A stretch of DNA of 64,000 nt, from positions 372,001-436,000 of the forward strand of contig NZ_FNUY01000002.1 in the NCBI RefSeq assembly GCF_900108245.1. Reading direction: 5' to 3'. Below, piece after piece: positions 1 through 8,486 of this stretch. Each line of letters opens with the position of its first letter. The stretch's first letter is position 1. Below the pieces are notes generated by a model. It made no database searches. It was given only the letters and a program-made list of their open reading frames with translations, and was not told the DNA's origin. The stretch is from Allobosea lathyri (GTDB taxonomy: Bacteria > Pseudomonadota > Alphaproteobacteria > Rhizobiales > Beijerinckiaceae). The translations under genes were made by a program, and so were the position numbers.

Positions 1-1
1 C

Positions 2-1948
2 GAGAACGAGCAGCGCGCCCGCTTCCTCGGCTACGCGACAGACCGCTACAAGCTCGTGGCGTTCACGATGTCGGCGGGGCTGACCGGACTTGCCGGCTCG
101 CTCCTGCTCTTCAACAACCGCATGACCTCGGCCGATCCGATCTCCGTCGCCTTTTCCGGCGAGTTGCTGGCTATGGTCGTGATCGGCGGCATGCGCTCGT
201 TTCTTGGCCCTGCGCTGGGCGCCCTCTTCTTCGTGATCTTCCGCGACTACCTCTCCAGCATCACGCCGAACTGGCTGTTCTGGTTCGGCCTGCTTTTTGT
301 GGCCTTCATCGTCTTCTCCCCGACAGGGCTCGTCGGCGTCGGGGAAAGGCTGCTACGGCCCTTCCGCAAGCAGTCGGCCGGAGATGCCGCGATGTCGGCG
401 CGTCAGGCCGGCGCGGTCACGCTGCCCGATTTCATGAAGCCGGCCGATATCGTCGACGGGCCGATCCTATCGGCAAGGGGGCTCGCCAAGAGCTTTGGCG
501 GCATCAAGGCGGTCGAAGGCGTGGACATCACCATGCATGACCGGCGGCTGCACGCGCTGATCGGCCCCAACGGCGCCGGCAAGACGACCGCCTTCAACCT
601 GATCTCCGGCCTGTTCGCGCCCGACCGCGGCGAGGTCAGGCTGCGCGACCGCCAGATCGGCGGCCTTTCACCCGAAGCGATCACGCAGGCAGGCATCGGC
701 CGCGCCTTCCAGATCACCAACCTGTTCCCGACACTGTCGGTTGCGGAGAACGTAAGGCTGGCCGTGCAGGCGCGAGCGGTCGAGCGTTTTAATCCCTGGC
801 GCGCCGCATCCTCGCTTGCCGAGGTCAACGACCAGACCAAAATCGTGATCGAGACCATGGGTCTGCGCGGAATCGACGGCGCCGAGGCTGGCTCGCTCAG
901 CTATGGCGGCCAGCGCCTGCTCGACATGTCGCTCGCACTCGCCACGAAGCCGCGGGTGCTGCTGCTCGATGAGCCGCTGGCGGGTCTGGCGGCTGCCGAG
1001 CGTGAGCGCGTCGGCAATCTCATCAAGTCGATCTCGACCGACCTGCCGGTGCTGTTGGTCGAGCATGATATCGACCGCGTCTTCGCCATCGCCGACCATG
1101 TCACGGTGATGAACGAGGGCAGCGTTCTCGTCGACGGCACGGTCGAGGATGCACGGTCCTCTCCGCGCGTGCAGGAGGTCTATATCGGCTCGGGCGCGCA
1201 TGCGCTGGCGCAGAAGCCACGCACCAGCGCCGCAAACGAGACCGTGCTGCTGGGTCTCGACGGCGTCGATACCTATTACGGCAAGAGCCATATCCTGCGG
1301 CAGGTTTCCTTCGACGTTCATGAGAACGAGATTGTCGCCCTGCTCGGTCGCAATGGCGCCGGCAAGTCTACCCTGCTCAAGACCGTCACCGGCATTGCCC
1401 CGCCCGCGACCGGCACGATCACGCTGGCGGGAAGCGACATTGCCGGACGACCCCCCGCTGCGATCGCCCGCGCCGGGATCGCCTATGTGCCGCAGGGGCG
1501 CGGGCTCTTCGCCGGCATGAGCGTCAAGGACAATATGGAGCTCGGCCGCCTCAAGCGCGTCACCGGCAACGGCACGCATTGGGACGACGACAAGATCTTC
1601 GCCTTCTTCCCACGCATCAAGCAGCGCTGGCATTCGCCTGCCGACTATCTGTCGGGCGGCGAACAGCAGATGGTGGCGGTGGCGCGTGCGCTGTCGGGCG
1701 ATACCCGCGTGCTGCTGCTGGACGAGCCTTTCGAGGGGCTGGCGCCTGCGGTGGTCGAGGAGCTTTTCGAGGCTTTCGACAAGCTCAGGCAGGAGATCGC
1801 CATCGTGATCGTCGACCACCATCTCGATCTCGCCCTGGCGCTGTCGGACCGGACCGTCGTGCTCGAACGTGGCGCCGTCGTGCATACCGGCCCCTCGCGC
1901 GCGCTCAGCCAGGATCTGGCATTGCGCCGGCAGGTGCTGTGGCTGTGA
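2..1948 (+). CDS. Branched-chain-type ABC transporter, fused permease-ATPase-ATPase (5' partial)
   Basis: The reading frame is open from the left edge, so the gene is truncated by the window. The first ~110 visible residues are the C-terminal end of a LivM-type permease, with hydrophobic segments and the family-typical ENEQRARFLGY stretch. After a linker comes a LivG-type ATPase with Walker A GPNGAGKTT, signature LSYGGQR and Walker B VLLLDEPLAGL. A second, LivF-type ATPase follows, with Walker A GRNGAGKST, signature LSGGEQQ and Walker [12 protein letters not shown]. All three modules share one continuous frame, whereas they are usually separate genes. The transporter probably imports an amino acid or related small acid across the inner membrane. 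The binding protein and LivH partner presumably lie upstream. The next genes encode catabolic enzymes, which suggests that the imported compound is degraded. Confidence 0.9.
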   Translation, partial: ENEQRARFLGYATDRYKLVAFTMSAGLTGLAGSLLLFNNRMTSADPISVAFSGELLAMVVIGGMRSFLGPALGALFFVIFRDYLSSITPNWLFWFGLLFVAFIVFSPTGLVGVGERLLRPFRKQSAGDAAMSARQAGAVTLPDFMKPADIVDGPILSARGLAKSFGGIKAVEGVDITMHDRRLHALIGPNGAGKTTAFNLISGLFAPDRGEVRLRDRQIGGLSPEAITQAGIGRAFQITNLFPTLSVAENVRLAVQARAVERFNPWRAASSLAEVNDQTKIVIETMGLRGIDGAEAGSLSYGGQRLLDMSLALATKPRVLLLDEPLAGLAAAERERVGNLIKSISTDLPVLLVEHDIDRVFAIADHVTVMNEGSVLVDGTVEDARSSPRVQEVYIGSGAHALAQKPRTSAANETVLLGLDGVDTYYGKSHILRQVSFDVHENEIVALLGRNGAGKSTLLKTVTGIAPPATGTITLAGSDIAGRPPAAIARAGIAYVPQGRGLFAGMSVKDNMELGRLKRVTGNGTHWDDDKIFAFFPRIKQRWHSPADYLSGGEQQMVAVARALSGDTRVLLLDEPFEGLAPAVVEELFEAFDKLRQEIAIVIVDHHLDLALALSDRTVVLERGAVVHTGPSRALSQDLALRRQVLWL

Positions 1949-1964
1949 CGAGCTTTCTCTTCCC

Positions 1965-2086
1965 CTCAGCCCTCATCCTGAGGAGCGCCCATCGGGCGCG
2001 TCTCGAAGGATGCTCCAGATCGCTCCGGAGCCTCCTGAAACATCCTTCGAGACGCCGCTGCGCGGCTCCTCAGGATGAGGGCTGAG
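1965..2086. repeat. Long palindromic intergenic repeat, family A copy 1
   Basis: A perfect 22-base inverted repeat (1965-1986 with 2065-2086) flanks an inner pair made of gcgtctcgaaggatg and catccttcgagacgc. The whole element can fold into one long hairpin between the transporter and dehydrogenase genes. A shorter relative with the same core words (ccctcatcctgag, gcgtctcgaaggatg) lies at 25802-25859. The form resembles dispersed palindromic elements common in rhizobial genomes. Confidence 0.9.
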
Positions 2087-2117
2087 AGATGGATCGGACA
2101 CCAAAGGACCTTACTGC

Positions 2118-3056
2118 ATGACCAAGATCGCCATCGTCGGCTCGGGCCTTATCGGCCGCGCCTGGGCCACCGTCTTCGCCAGCCATGGCTTCGAGGTCGC
2201 GCTGCACGACGTCGCAGCGGGTGCCGCCGAAGCTGCCCGCGCCCATATCGGCACAAATCTCGAGGAACTTGCCGGCCACGGCCTCGTCGCCGACCCCAAG
2301 GGTTCGCTCAGCCTCATCCGCGTGGCTGCGGGGCTTGCGGATGTCCTGGAAGGAGCTGATCTCGTTCAGGAAAACGGGCCGGAAACCATCGAGGCCAAAC
2401 GGCAGCTGTTCGCGGAGATGGATTCGATCGCGCCCTCCTCCACCATCCTTGCCTCTTCGACCTCCTTCATCATGGCGTCGGCCTTCAGCGAGAGCCTGAA
2501 GGGACGGGCGCGCTGCCTCGTCGCGCACCCGGTCAACCCGCCCCATCTCGTGCCGATCGTCGAACTGGCGCCTGCCCCGTGGACCGACCCCGCTGTGGTG
2601 GAGCGCGCCAAGGCGATCTACGAACAGGCCGGCCAGGTTCCGATCACCCTGCGCAAGGAGAAGCCCGGCTTCGTCCTGAACCGGCTGCAGGCCGTTCTGC
2701 TGGCGGAAGCGTTCCGCCTTGTCGGCGAGGGCGTGGCAAGTGCCGAGGATGTCGACAAGACGATCCGCGATGGGCTGGGCCTGCGCTGGTCGTTCATGGG
2801 GCCGTTCGAGACGATCGAACTCAATGCGCCGGGTGGCATTCCCGATTACTGCGCCCGCTACGGTGCCTCCCTGACCCGCATGGTCGCCGATAGCGCGGGC
2901 GGCGATCCCTTCGGGACAGAGACTGTCGCGACTGTGATGAGCGAATGGCGGGGCGTGCAATCGCCCGAGCGGGTCAAGCGGCTCAGCGACTGGCGCGATA
3001 CCCGGCTCGCTGCTCTGCAAGCCCACAAGCAAGCGTCAGCTCGGAAGCCCGAATGA
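2118..3056 (+). CDS. 3-hydroxyacyl-CoA dehydrogenase family NAD-dependent hydroxyacid dehydrogenase
   Basis: This 312-residue protein has an N-terminal Rossmann motif, VGSGLIGRAWA, at about residues 7-17. The family motif AHPVNPPHLVPIVEL follows near residue 135, with a helical C-terminal 3HCDH domain after it. The length and the HPVNPP form fit the lambda-crystallin/gulonate 3-dehydrogenase branch better than the HPFNP form typical of carnitine dehydrogenase. It should oxidise a beta-hydroxy acid to a beta-keto acid with NAD. The next gene encodes a beta-keto acid cleavage enzyme, so the two probably act in sequence on a substrate delivered by the upstream transporter. The substrate cannot be named from sequence. 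The ATG is preceded by the purine-rich ribosome site accaaaggacc. Confidence 0.85.
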   Translation: MTKIAIVGSGLIGRAWATVFASHGFEVALHDVAAGAAEAARAHIGTNLEELAGHGLVADPKGSLSLIRVAAGLADVLEGADLVQENGPETIEAKRQLFAEMDSIAPSSTILASSTSFIMASAFSESLKGRARCLVAHPVNPPHLVPIVELAPAPWTDPAVVERAKAIYEQAGQVPITLRKEKPGFVLNRLQAVLLAEAFRLVGEGVASAEDVDKTIRDGLGLRWSFMGPFETIELNAPGGIPDYCARYGASLTRMVADSAGGDPFGTETVATVMSEWRGVQSPERVKRLSDWRDTRLAALQAHKQASARKPE

Positions 3057-3058
3057 AA

Positions 3059-3200
3059 CACGCCGTCATTCCGGGGCTTCGCGCAGCGAAGAGCCCGGAA
3101 CCCAGAACCGCAAGCGGCAGGCCAAGAACGCCAACATATCGACGGCGTCGCTTCTAGGTTCCAGGCTCGCGGCTCCGCCGCGCCCCGGAATGACGCCGTG
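3059..3200. repeat. Long inverted intergenic repeat, family B copy 1
   Basis: The outer arms 3059-3076 and 3183-3200 are complementary at 17 of 18 positions. Inner words such as gcttcgcgcagcgaagagc form further stems. About 54 bases of the left part reappear with a single difference at 32697-32750. The element lies between two genes that appear to be co-transcribed. Confidence 0.88.
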
Positions 3201-3242
3201 GTTCGCAGCCCACGTTCAATCGAAACCAAAGGACCCCACGCC

Positions 3243-4175
3243 ATGGCAAAGAACCGCAAAGTCATCATCACCTGCGCGGTCACGGGCGCGATCCACACGC
3301 CCTCGATGTCGCCTTATCTGCCGGTGACGGCGGACGAGATCATCGACGCGGCCGTGGGTGCAGCCGAAGCCGGCGCGGCGCTGGTGCATGTCCATGCCCG
3401 CAACCCCAGGACCGGCCAGCCCGACCAGTCGCCGGAAGCCTTCGAGCCCTTCCTGAAGGTGATCAAGCAGCGCTCGAACTGCGTGATCAACATCACCACG
3501 GGCGGCGCGCCGACGATGGGCATCGAGGAGCGTCTGGGCCCTTGCGCGCATTTCAAGCCCGAGGTCGCCTCGCTCAACATGGGCTCGATGAATTTCGGGC
3601 TCTACCCGATGCTCGCGCGTTTCAAGGACTTCAAGCATGACTGGGAGCGGCCCTATCTCGAGGGTTCGAAGGACCGCATCTTCAAGAACACGTTCCAGGA
3701 TATCGAGAACATCCTGACGACCTGCGCCGAGAACGGCACGCGTTTCGAGATCGAGTGCTACGACATCGGCCATCTCTACACGCTGGCGCATTTCGTGGAT
3801 CGCGGGCTCGTCAAGCCCCCCTTCTTCGTCCAGTCGGTGTTTGGCATCCTGGGCGGCATCGGCCCCCATCCAGAAGACGTCATTCACATGAAGCGCACGG
3901 CCGACCGGCTCTTCGGTGACCAATATCAGTGGTCGGTGCTGGGCGCGGGTCGCCATCAGCTGCCCATCGCCGCGATGGCGGTCTCGATGGGCGGAAACCT
4001 GCGCGTGGGGCTGGAGGATTCGCTCTGGCTCGGGCCGGGCCAGTTCGCCAAATCGAACGCCGACCAGGTCAAGGCCGCGCGAATGATCATCGAAGGGCTC
4101 GGGCTGGATGTCGCGACGCCCGAGGATGCCCGCGAAATGCTGGAGCTCAAGGGCGCGGACAAGGTCGCGTTCTAG
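3243..4175 (+). CDS. Beta-keto acid cleavage enzyme (BKACE, DUF849 family)
   Basis: This 310-residue TIM-barrel enzyme matches the BKACE/Kce family, which condenses a beta-keto acid with acetyl-CoA to give acetoacetate plus a new acyl-CoA. The N-terminal strand KVIITCAVTGAIHTP, the zinc-binding VHVHARNP (His-x-His), FEIECYDIGHL and the late RVGLEDSLW carry the usual metal and substrate residues. The ATG at 3243 was chosen because it follows the ribosome site aaagga and matches the family N-terminus; an earlier GTG only adds unrelated residues. It pairs with the upstream NAD-dependent dehydrogenase, which could generate its keto-acid substrate. BKACE members differ widely in substrate, so the specific compound is unknown. 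Confidence 0.9.
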   Translation: MAKNRKVIITCAVTGAIHTPSMSPYLPVTADEIIDAAVGAAEAGAALVHVHARNPRTGQPDQSPEAFEPFLKVIKQRSNCVINITTGGAPTMGIEERLGPCAHFKPEVASLNMGSMNFGLYPMLARFKDFKHDWERPYLEGSKDRIFKNTFQDIENILTTCAENGTRFEIECYDIGHLYTLAHFVDRGLVKPPFFVQSVFGILGGIGPHPEDVIHMKRTADRLFGDQYQWSVLGAGRHQLPIAAMAVSMGGNLRVGLEDSLWLGPGQFAKSNADQVKAARMIIEGLGLDVATPEDAREMLELKGADKVAF

Positions 4176-4206
4176 CAGGCCGTGCACTTGTCGCCCCTTG
4201 CATGAC

Positions 4207-4237
4207 GATCTCGCAGGATCAGCTTTCCTGCGAGATC
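4207..4237. terminator. Hairpin between convergent genes
   Basis: A perfect 12-base-pair stem (gatctcgcagga with tcctgcgagatc, loop of seven bases) sits between the BKACE gene and the convergent MBL gene. It covers the stop codon of the latter at 4219-4221. There is no T-run, so it may act as an mRNA-end stabiliser or a weak bidirectional terminator rather than a classical intrinsic terminator. Confidence 0.55.
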
Positions 4238-5022
4238 CTCATGCCGTCGAACGCGACTTCAATCCCCGAAGGCAAGCGACTGGAAAGGCTTGCGAAATCC
4301 AGGTCGACATGCAGGTTCGTCAGGATCGCGCGGCGCGGTTTCAGGGCAGCGATCGCCTCGAGCGATTGCGCCAGATGGAAATGGCTGGGATGCGGCGTCT
4401 CCCGCAGGCAGTCGAGGATCAGCACATCGAGATCAGCCATCGCGCTCATTGCAGCCAGCGGAATCAGGCTGACATCGGGCGCATAGGCCAGTCTGCCGAA
4501 GCGAAAGCCGAGCGCATCATAGTTCGGGCCATGTTCAAGCCTGAACGGCTCGGCCTCGATCGCGCCGCCGGCGCCCTCGATGACGAGCGGGCGCCCCGCA
4601 TCCATCCGGCCCAGATCGAGGATCGGAGGGTAGTAGCTGCCCGGCGGCGTCTCGAAGAGATAGCCGAAACGCGATTTCATCGATGCGCCGGTCACCGCGT
4701 CGGCATAGACCGGAATCCGGCGCTTTGCATGCAGCACGAGCGCGCGGAGATCGTCGATGCCATGGGTGTGGTCGGCGTGATCATGGCTGAGCAGGACCGC
4801 GTCGAGCGCGGGGACCTCGGCATCGATCAGCTGCTCACGTAAATCAGGCGATGTATCGACGATGAGACGCGTGGTTCCCTCAACGCTGGAGCGTTCGACG
4901 AGGATCGAGCAGCGCCTGCGGCGGTTCCTCGGATCGGCAGGGTCGCAAGCGCCCCAGCCGGAGCCGGGACGCGGCACGCCGCCGGAGGAACCGCAGCCAA
5001 GGATGGTCACCGTCAGCGTCAT
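4219..5022 (-). CDS. MBL-fold metallo-hydrolase, PhnP-like
   Basis: This 267-residue metallo-beta-lactamase-fold protein begins with the family-typical LGCGSSGGVPRPG. It carries the metal motif SHDHADHTHGID near residue 80 and the late TNLHVDLD histidine region. Related proteins are phosphodiesterases such as PhnP, which hydrolyse cyclic phosphates, but PhnP-pathway genes are absent here. The gene is the last of a minus-strand run after tatD, with 12 bases between them. That position is conserved in many rhizobial genomes, so a housekeeping phosphodiesterase role is likely. The exact substrate cannot be read from the sequence. Confidence 0.85.
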   Translation of the reverse strand: MTLTVTILGCGSSGGVPRPGSGWGACDPADPRNRRRRCSILVERSSVEGTTRLIVDTSPDLREQLIDAEVPALDAVLLSHDHADHTHGIDDLRALVLHAKRRIPVYADAVTGASMKSRFGYLFETPPGSYYPPILDLGRMDAGRPLVIEGAGGAIEAEPFRLEHGPNYDALGFRFGRLAYAPDVSLIPLAAMSAMADLDVLILDCLRETPHPSHFHLAQSLEAIAALKPRRAILTNLHVDLDFASLSSRLPSGIEVAFDGMRISQES

Positions 5023-5034
5023 GGGGCTGCGATC

Positions 5035-5835
5035 TCAGGCGACCCGCGCGACAGGCGCCGCGTGGTCCATCTTCCAATAACAGCGGCGGGCATTCTCTGT
5101 CGTCAGGCGGGAAATCTCGTCGAAGCCGACGCCTAGGGTGTCGCCGAGAACACGCGCCGTTTCAACCACATAGGAGGGTTCGTTGCGCTTGCCCCGGAAC
5201 GGAACCGGCGCAAGATAAGGCGCATCTGTCTCGACCAGAAGGCGGTCGCGCGGGATCATACGGGCGATCCGGCGGAGGTCTTCCGAGGTCTTGAAGGTCA
5301 GGATTCCCGAAAAGGACACGTAGAGCCCCATCTCCACGCCGGCCATGGCGAGCGCCTCGCCTGCCGTGAAGCAGTGCAGGATGGCGGGAAAGGCACCTTT
5401 CCCCATCTCCTCGCGCAGAATGGCGATCATGTCGTCATCGGCCTGGCGGGCATGGATGACGAGCGGCAACTGCGTTATCCGCGCCGCTGCGATGTGAGTG
5501 CGCAGGCCTTGAGCCTGCGCCTCGCGCGGGCTCTTGTCGTAATGATAGTCGAGCCCGGCCTCGCCGATCGCGACGCAGCGCGGATGCCGCGACAATGCGA
5601 CGAGCTGCTCGACTGTCACGTCCAGTTCCTCATGCGCGCCATGGGGATGCGTGCCGACGCTGCACCAGACCGAGGCAAAGCGCTCGGCAAGAGCGGCATA
5701 GGTGGCGAAGCGCGCGACGCGGGTCGAGATCGTGACCATGCGGCCGACCCCCGCAGCTTCGGCGCGCGCGACATAGGCCGGCAGCTCCTCCGCGAAATCG
5801 GGAAAGTCGAGATGGCAGTGCGTGTCGATCAGCAT
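5035..5835 (-). CDS. tatD: TatD-family metal-dependent deoxyribonuclease
   Basis: This 266-residue amidohydrolase-fold protein has the ordered metal ligands DTHCHLD at the N-terminus, a conserved Glu in AIGEAGLDYHYD, His in LVIHARQADDD, His in ILHCFTAG and Asp in VETDAPYLAP. These define TatD/YcfH nucleases, which act on DNA ends in repair or turnover. The start overlaps the metG stop by one base (TGATG), indicating translational coupling. The family length of about 260 residues is intact. Location is cytoplasmic. Confidence 0.92.
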   Translation of the reverse strand: MLIDTHCHLDFPDFAEELPAYVARAEAAGVGRMVTISTRVARFATYAALAERFASVWCSVGTHPHGAHEELDVTVEQLVALSRHPRCVAIGEAGLDYHYDKSPREAQAQGLRTHIAAARITQLPLVIHARQADDDMIAILREEMGKGAFPAILHCFTAGEALAMAGVEMGLYVSFSGILTFKTSEDLRRIARMIPRDRLLVETDAPYLAPVPFRGKRNEPSYVVETARVLGDTLGVGFDEISRLTTENARRCYWKMDHAAPVARVA

Positions 5836-7394
5836 CAGGCCGCCTGCCCGTCTTCGGGCTCGACAAAGCGCGGGAAGATCGCGCTCGGCGCCGGCAGCGC
5901 CGTACCGCTCACGAGCCTGCCGCCCTCGCCCAGCGCGGAGAAGTTGCGGGCGTCCTGGCCGACGCCCAGCAGGTCGAGCAGCTTTCCTGCCGCGTCGGGA
6001 ATGACCGGCAACGCCAGGATCGCGACCTGGCGCAGGGTTTCAGCCGTGACGTAGAGCACGGTGTCGCGCCGCGCCGGATCGGTCTTGGTCAGGCGCCAGG
6101 GTTCGTTCGCGGCGAAATAGCGGTTCGCCTCGGCCACAACGGCCCACAGATCGGCCAACACGACGTGCAGTGCGAAATCCTGCATCGCTGCGCGCGCCTT
6201 GCCGAGCGCCCCGTCCGCCAGCGCCAGCATGGCCTCGTCGCCCTCGGTCAACGCTCCACGGGCGGGAACCATACCATCGCAGTTTTTGGCGATCATCGAC
6301 AGCGAGCGCTGCGCAAGGTTGCCGAGGTCATTGGCGAGGTCGGCATTGATGCGTCCGACGATCGCCTCGTGGCTGTGATTGCCGTCCTGGCCGAACGAGA
6401 CCTCGCGCAGGAAGAAATAGCGCAGCTGGTCGACGCCATAGGCATCGGCGAGCGCGAAGGGATCGACGACGTTGCCGAGCGACTTCGACATCTTCTCGCC
6501 CTTGGAGAGCAGAAAGCCATGGCCGAAGACGCGCTTGGGTAGCGGCAGCCCCGCCGACATCAGGAAGGCCGGCCAATAGACGGTGTGGAAGCGCACGATA
6601 TCCTTGCCGATGATATGAACATCGGCCGGCCAGTAGTGCCAGCGCGGGTCAGTCTCGTCGGGAAAGCCGCAGCCGGTGACGTAATTGTTCAGCGCATCGA
6701 CCCAGACATACATCACATGCCGCTCGTCGCCGGGAACCGGAAGTCCCCAGTCGAAGGTGGTGCGGCTGATCGAGAGATCCTCGAGCCCGCCTTTGACGAA
6801 GGAGACGATCTCGTTCTTGCGCGTCGCTGGCGAAATGAAGTTCGGCACATCCTCGTAGAGCTTCAGCAGCTTGTCCTGATAGGCCTTGAGGCGGAAGAAA
6901 TAGCTCTCTTCCTCGACCCATTCGACAGGCGTGCCCTGCCCGCCCAGGCGCGTACCGTCAGCCAGGAGCGTGGTTTCCTCCTCGCCATAGAAGGCCTCGT
7001 CGCGCACCGAATACCAGCCGGCATATTTTGCCAGATAGATATCGCCATTGGCCTCCATCCGGCGCCAGAGCTCCTGCGTCGACGGAACATGGTCGGCGTC
7101 GGTGGTGCGGATGAAACGGTCGAAGGAGCAGCCCAGCCGCTCTTCCATCTGCTGGAAGCGTTCCGCGATCTGATCGACGTAAGCCTTGGGCGCAAGACCG
7201 TTCTGGGCGGCGGTGCGCTGCACCTTCTGCCCATGCTCGTCGGTCCCCGTCATCGCGAAAACGTCGTAACCGTCGAGGCGCTTGAAGCGCGCGATCGCAT
7301 CCGACGCCACCATCTCATAGGCGTGGCCGATATGCGGCGGCCCATTCGTGTAGTGGATCGCGGTCGTCAGGTAGAATTTAGGGGCCGTGGCCAT
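5835..7394 (-). CDS. metG: Methionyl-tRNA synthetase
   Basis: This class I aminoacyl-tRNA synthetase charges tRNA-Met. The HIGH signature is at residues 21-24 (PPHIGHAYE) and the KMSKS loop at about residue 300 ([10 protein letters not shown]). At 519 residues it is the short form and lacks the C-terminal dimerisation domain found in E. coli MetG. No CxxC zinc knuckle is evident in the connective peptide region, consistent with the zinc-free bacterial type. It lies between holB (21 bases away) and tatD (one-base overlap), in an operon of replication and translation genes. Confidence 0.97.
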   Translation of the reverse strand: MATAPKFYLTTAIHYTNGPPHIGHAYEMVASDAIARFKRLDGYDVFAMTGTDEHGQKVQRTAAQNGLAPKAYVDQIAERFQQMEERLGCSFDRFIRTTDADHVPSTQELWRRMEANGDIYLAKYAGWYSVRDEAFYGEEETTLLADGTRLGGQGTPVEWVEEESYFFRLKAYQDKLLKLYEDVPNFISPATRKNEIVSFVKGGLEDLSISRTTFDWGLPVPGDERHVMYVWVDALNNYVTGCGFPDETDPRWHYWPADVHIIGKDIVRFHTVYWPAFLMSAGLPLPKRVFGHGFLLSKGEKMSKSLGNVVDPFALADAYGVDQLRYFFLREVSFGQDGNHSHEAIVGRINADLANDLGNLAQRSLSMIAKNCDGMVPARGALTEGDEAMLALADGALGKARAAMQDFALHVVLADLWAVVAEANRYFAANEPWRLTKTDPARRDTVLYVTAETLRQVAILALPVIPDAAGKLLDLLGVGQDARNFSALGEGGRLVSGTALPAPSAIFPRFVEPEDGQAA

Positions 7395-7415
7395 CTTGTG
7401 TCCGAAAGGTTCGCT

Positions 7416-8486
7416 TCACGCTGCGCGCGACCGGCGAACCGCATCCGACAGATCATGAAACATGGTCATCACGAGCGGGCGGCGATCGAGATTGTAGGTT
7501 TCCACCTCTCGAGCCGCGCGAACCAGCTTTTCCCATACCTCCGCGAGCGGTGCAAGGCGGGCCGGGCGCGCCGCGGCATGCGCATGGAGATGATCGGAAA
7601 GCCAGCTCTGCACGGTTTCGATCATCACTGCGAAATCGCGCTCCCCCGCCTTTCCGGCGACATCCTCGGCCAGGGCGAGCAAAGCGGTCAGGTCGATGCC
7701 GGGCAAGGCATCGAGACGCGCGCGCACCGCCTCGACCAGCGCCAGCGTTTCGGGGTCGACATAGGTCAAGGCGCGTCGAACCGAGCCGTCAGACAGGCCA
7801 GCCGCGCGGGCGAGCGCGGAATCGTCATAGGGACCGCCCATCCGCTCCAGCGCGATCCGGCCGGCCTCCGCGACATCGGCGTCGCTCAACGCATCGAAGC
7901 TCAGAAGCCGGCAACGCGAGCGGATCGTCGGCAGCATGCGGCCGGGCGCATGTGCCACGATCAGGAAGAGCGCGCGCGGCGGCGGCTCCTCGAGCAGCTT
8001 AAGCAAAGCGTTGGCGGCCGAGCGGTCCATATCCTCGGCCGAATCGACGATCGCGACCCGCCATCCGCCCTCTGCCGCGCTCGATCCGAACCGATCGAGC
8101 ACGCGCCGGACCGAGTCGACGGGAATGTTGCTGGTGTAGCTCTTGCCATCGGGCTTTTGCGTGCGGCGCAGCAGATGCAGGTCGGGATGGGACTGCGCCA
8201 TGACCCGCCGGGTCGCTGGATCCGCTTCCGGCATGGCGAGGGATGCAGCCCCCACGGCACGCTGCGCAGGGTCTCCGGAGGCGAGTACGAAGCGCGCGGC
8301 GCGATAGGCGAAGCTTGCCTTGCCGATGCCCTCGGGCCCGCCCAGCAGCCAGGCATGGTGCATCCGCCCCGAGCGCAGCGCTGCAAGGAAGCCTTGCTCC
8401 TGCACCTCATGGCCAACGAGCGCCAGCGTCTCGCGCGGATGCGGCGCGTTCGGCAGCCGGTCGGGTTCGTCGCTCGTCTCGCGCAT
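7416..8486 (-). CDS. holB: DNA polymerase III delta-prime subunit
   Basis: This AAA+ clamp-loader protein has about 356 residues. It has a P-loop-like GGPEGIGKASF near residue 60, a central LLKLLEEPPP (the delta-prime/gamma family motif) and a RSRCRLLSF segment that fits the arginine-finger region. The four zinc cysteines seen in E. coli delta-prime are not evident. The start at 8486 was chosen because it overlaps the tmk stop by one base (TGATG) and gives the usual N-terminus before a VGHE motif. Longer upstream readings only translate antisense of tmk. The tmk-holB pairing is widespread in bacteria. Confidence 0.93.
   Translation of the reverse strand: MRETSDEPDRLPNAPHPRETLALVGHEVQEQGFLAALRSGRMHHAWLLGGPEGIGKASFAYRAARFVLASGDPAQRAVGAASLAMPEADPATRRVMAQSHPDLHLLRRTQKPDGKSYTSNIPVDSVRRVLDRFGSSAAEGGWRVAIVDSAEDMDRSAANALLKLLEEPPPRALFLIVAHAPGRMLPTIRSRCRLLSFDALSDADVAEAGRIALERMGGPYDDSALARAAGLSDGSVRRALTYVDPETLALVEAVRARLDALPGIDLTALLALAEDVAGKAGERDFAVMIETVQSWLSDHLHAHAAARPARLAPLAEVWEKLVRAAREVETYNLDRRPLVMTMFHDLSDAVRRSRAA

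Noticed and set aside
2118..3056. L-carnitine dehydrogenase
   Set aside because: The conserved motif is HPVNPP as in lambda-crystallin-type enzymes, not the HPFNP form of carnitine dehydrogenases, and no thioesterase or carnitine genes are adjacent.
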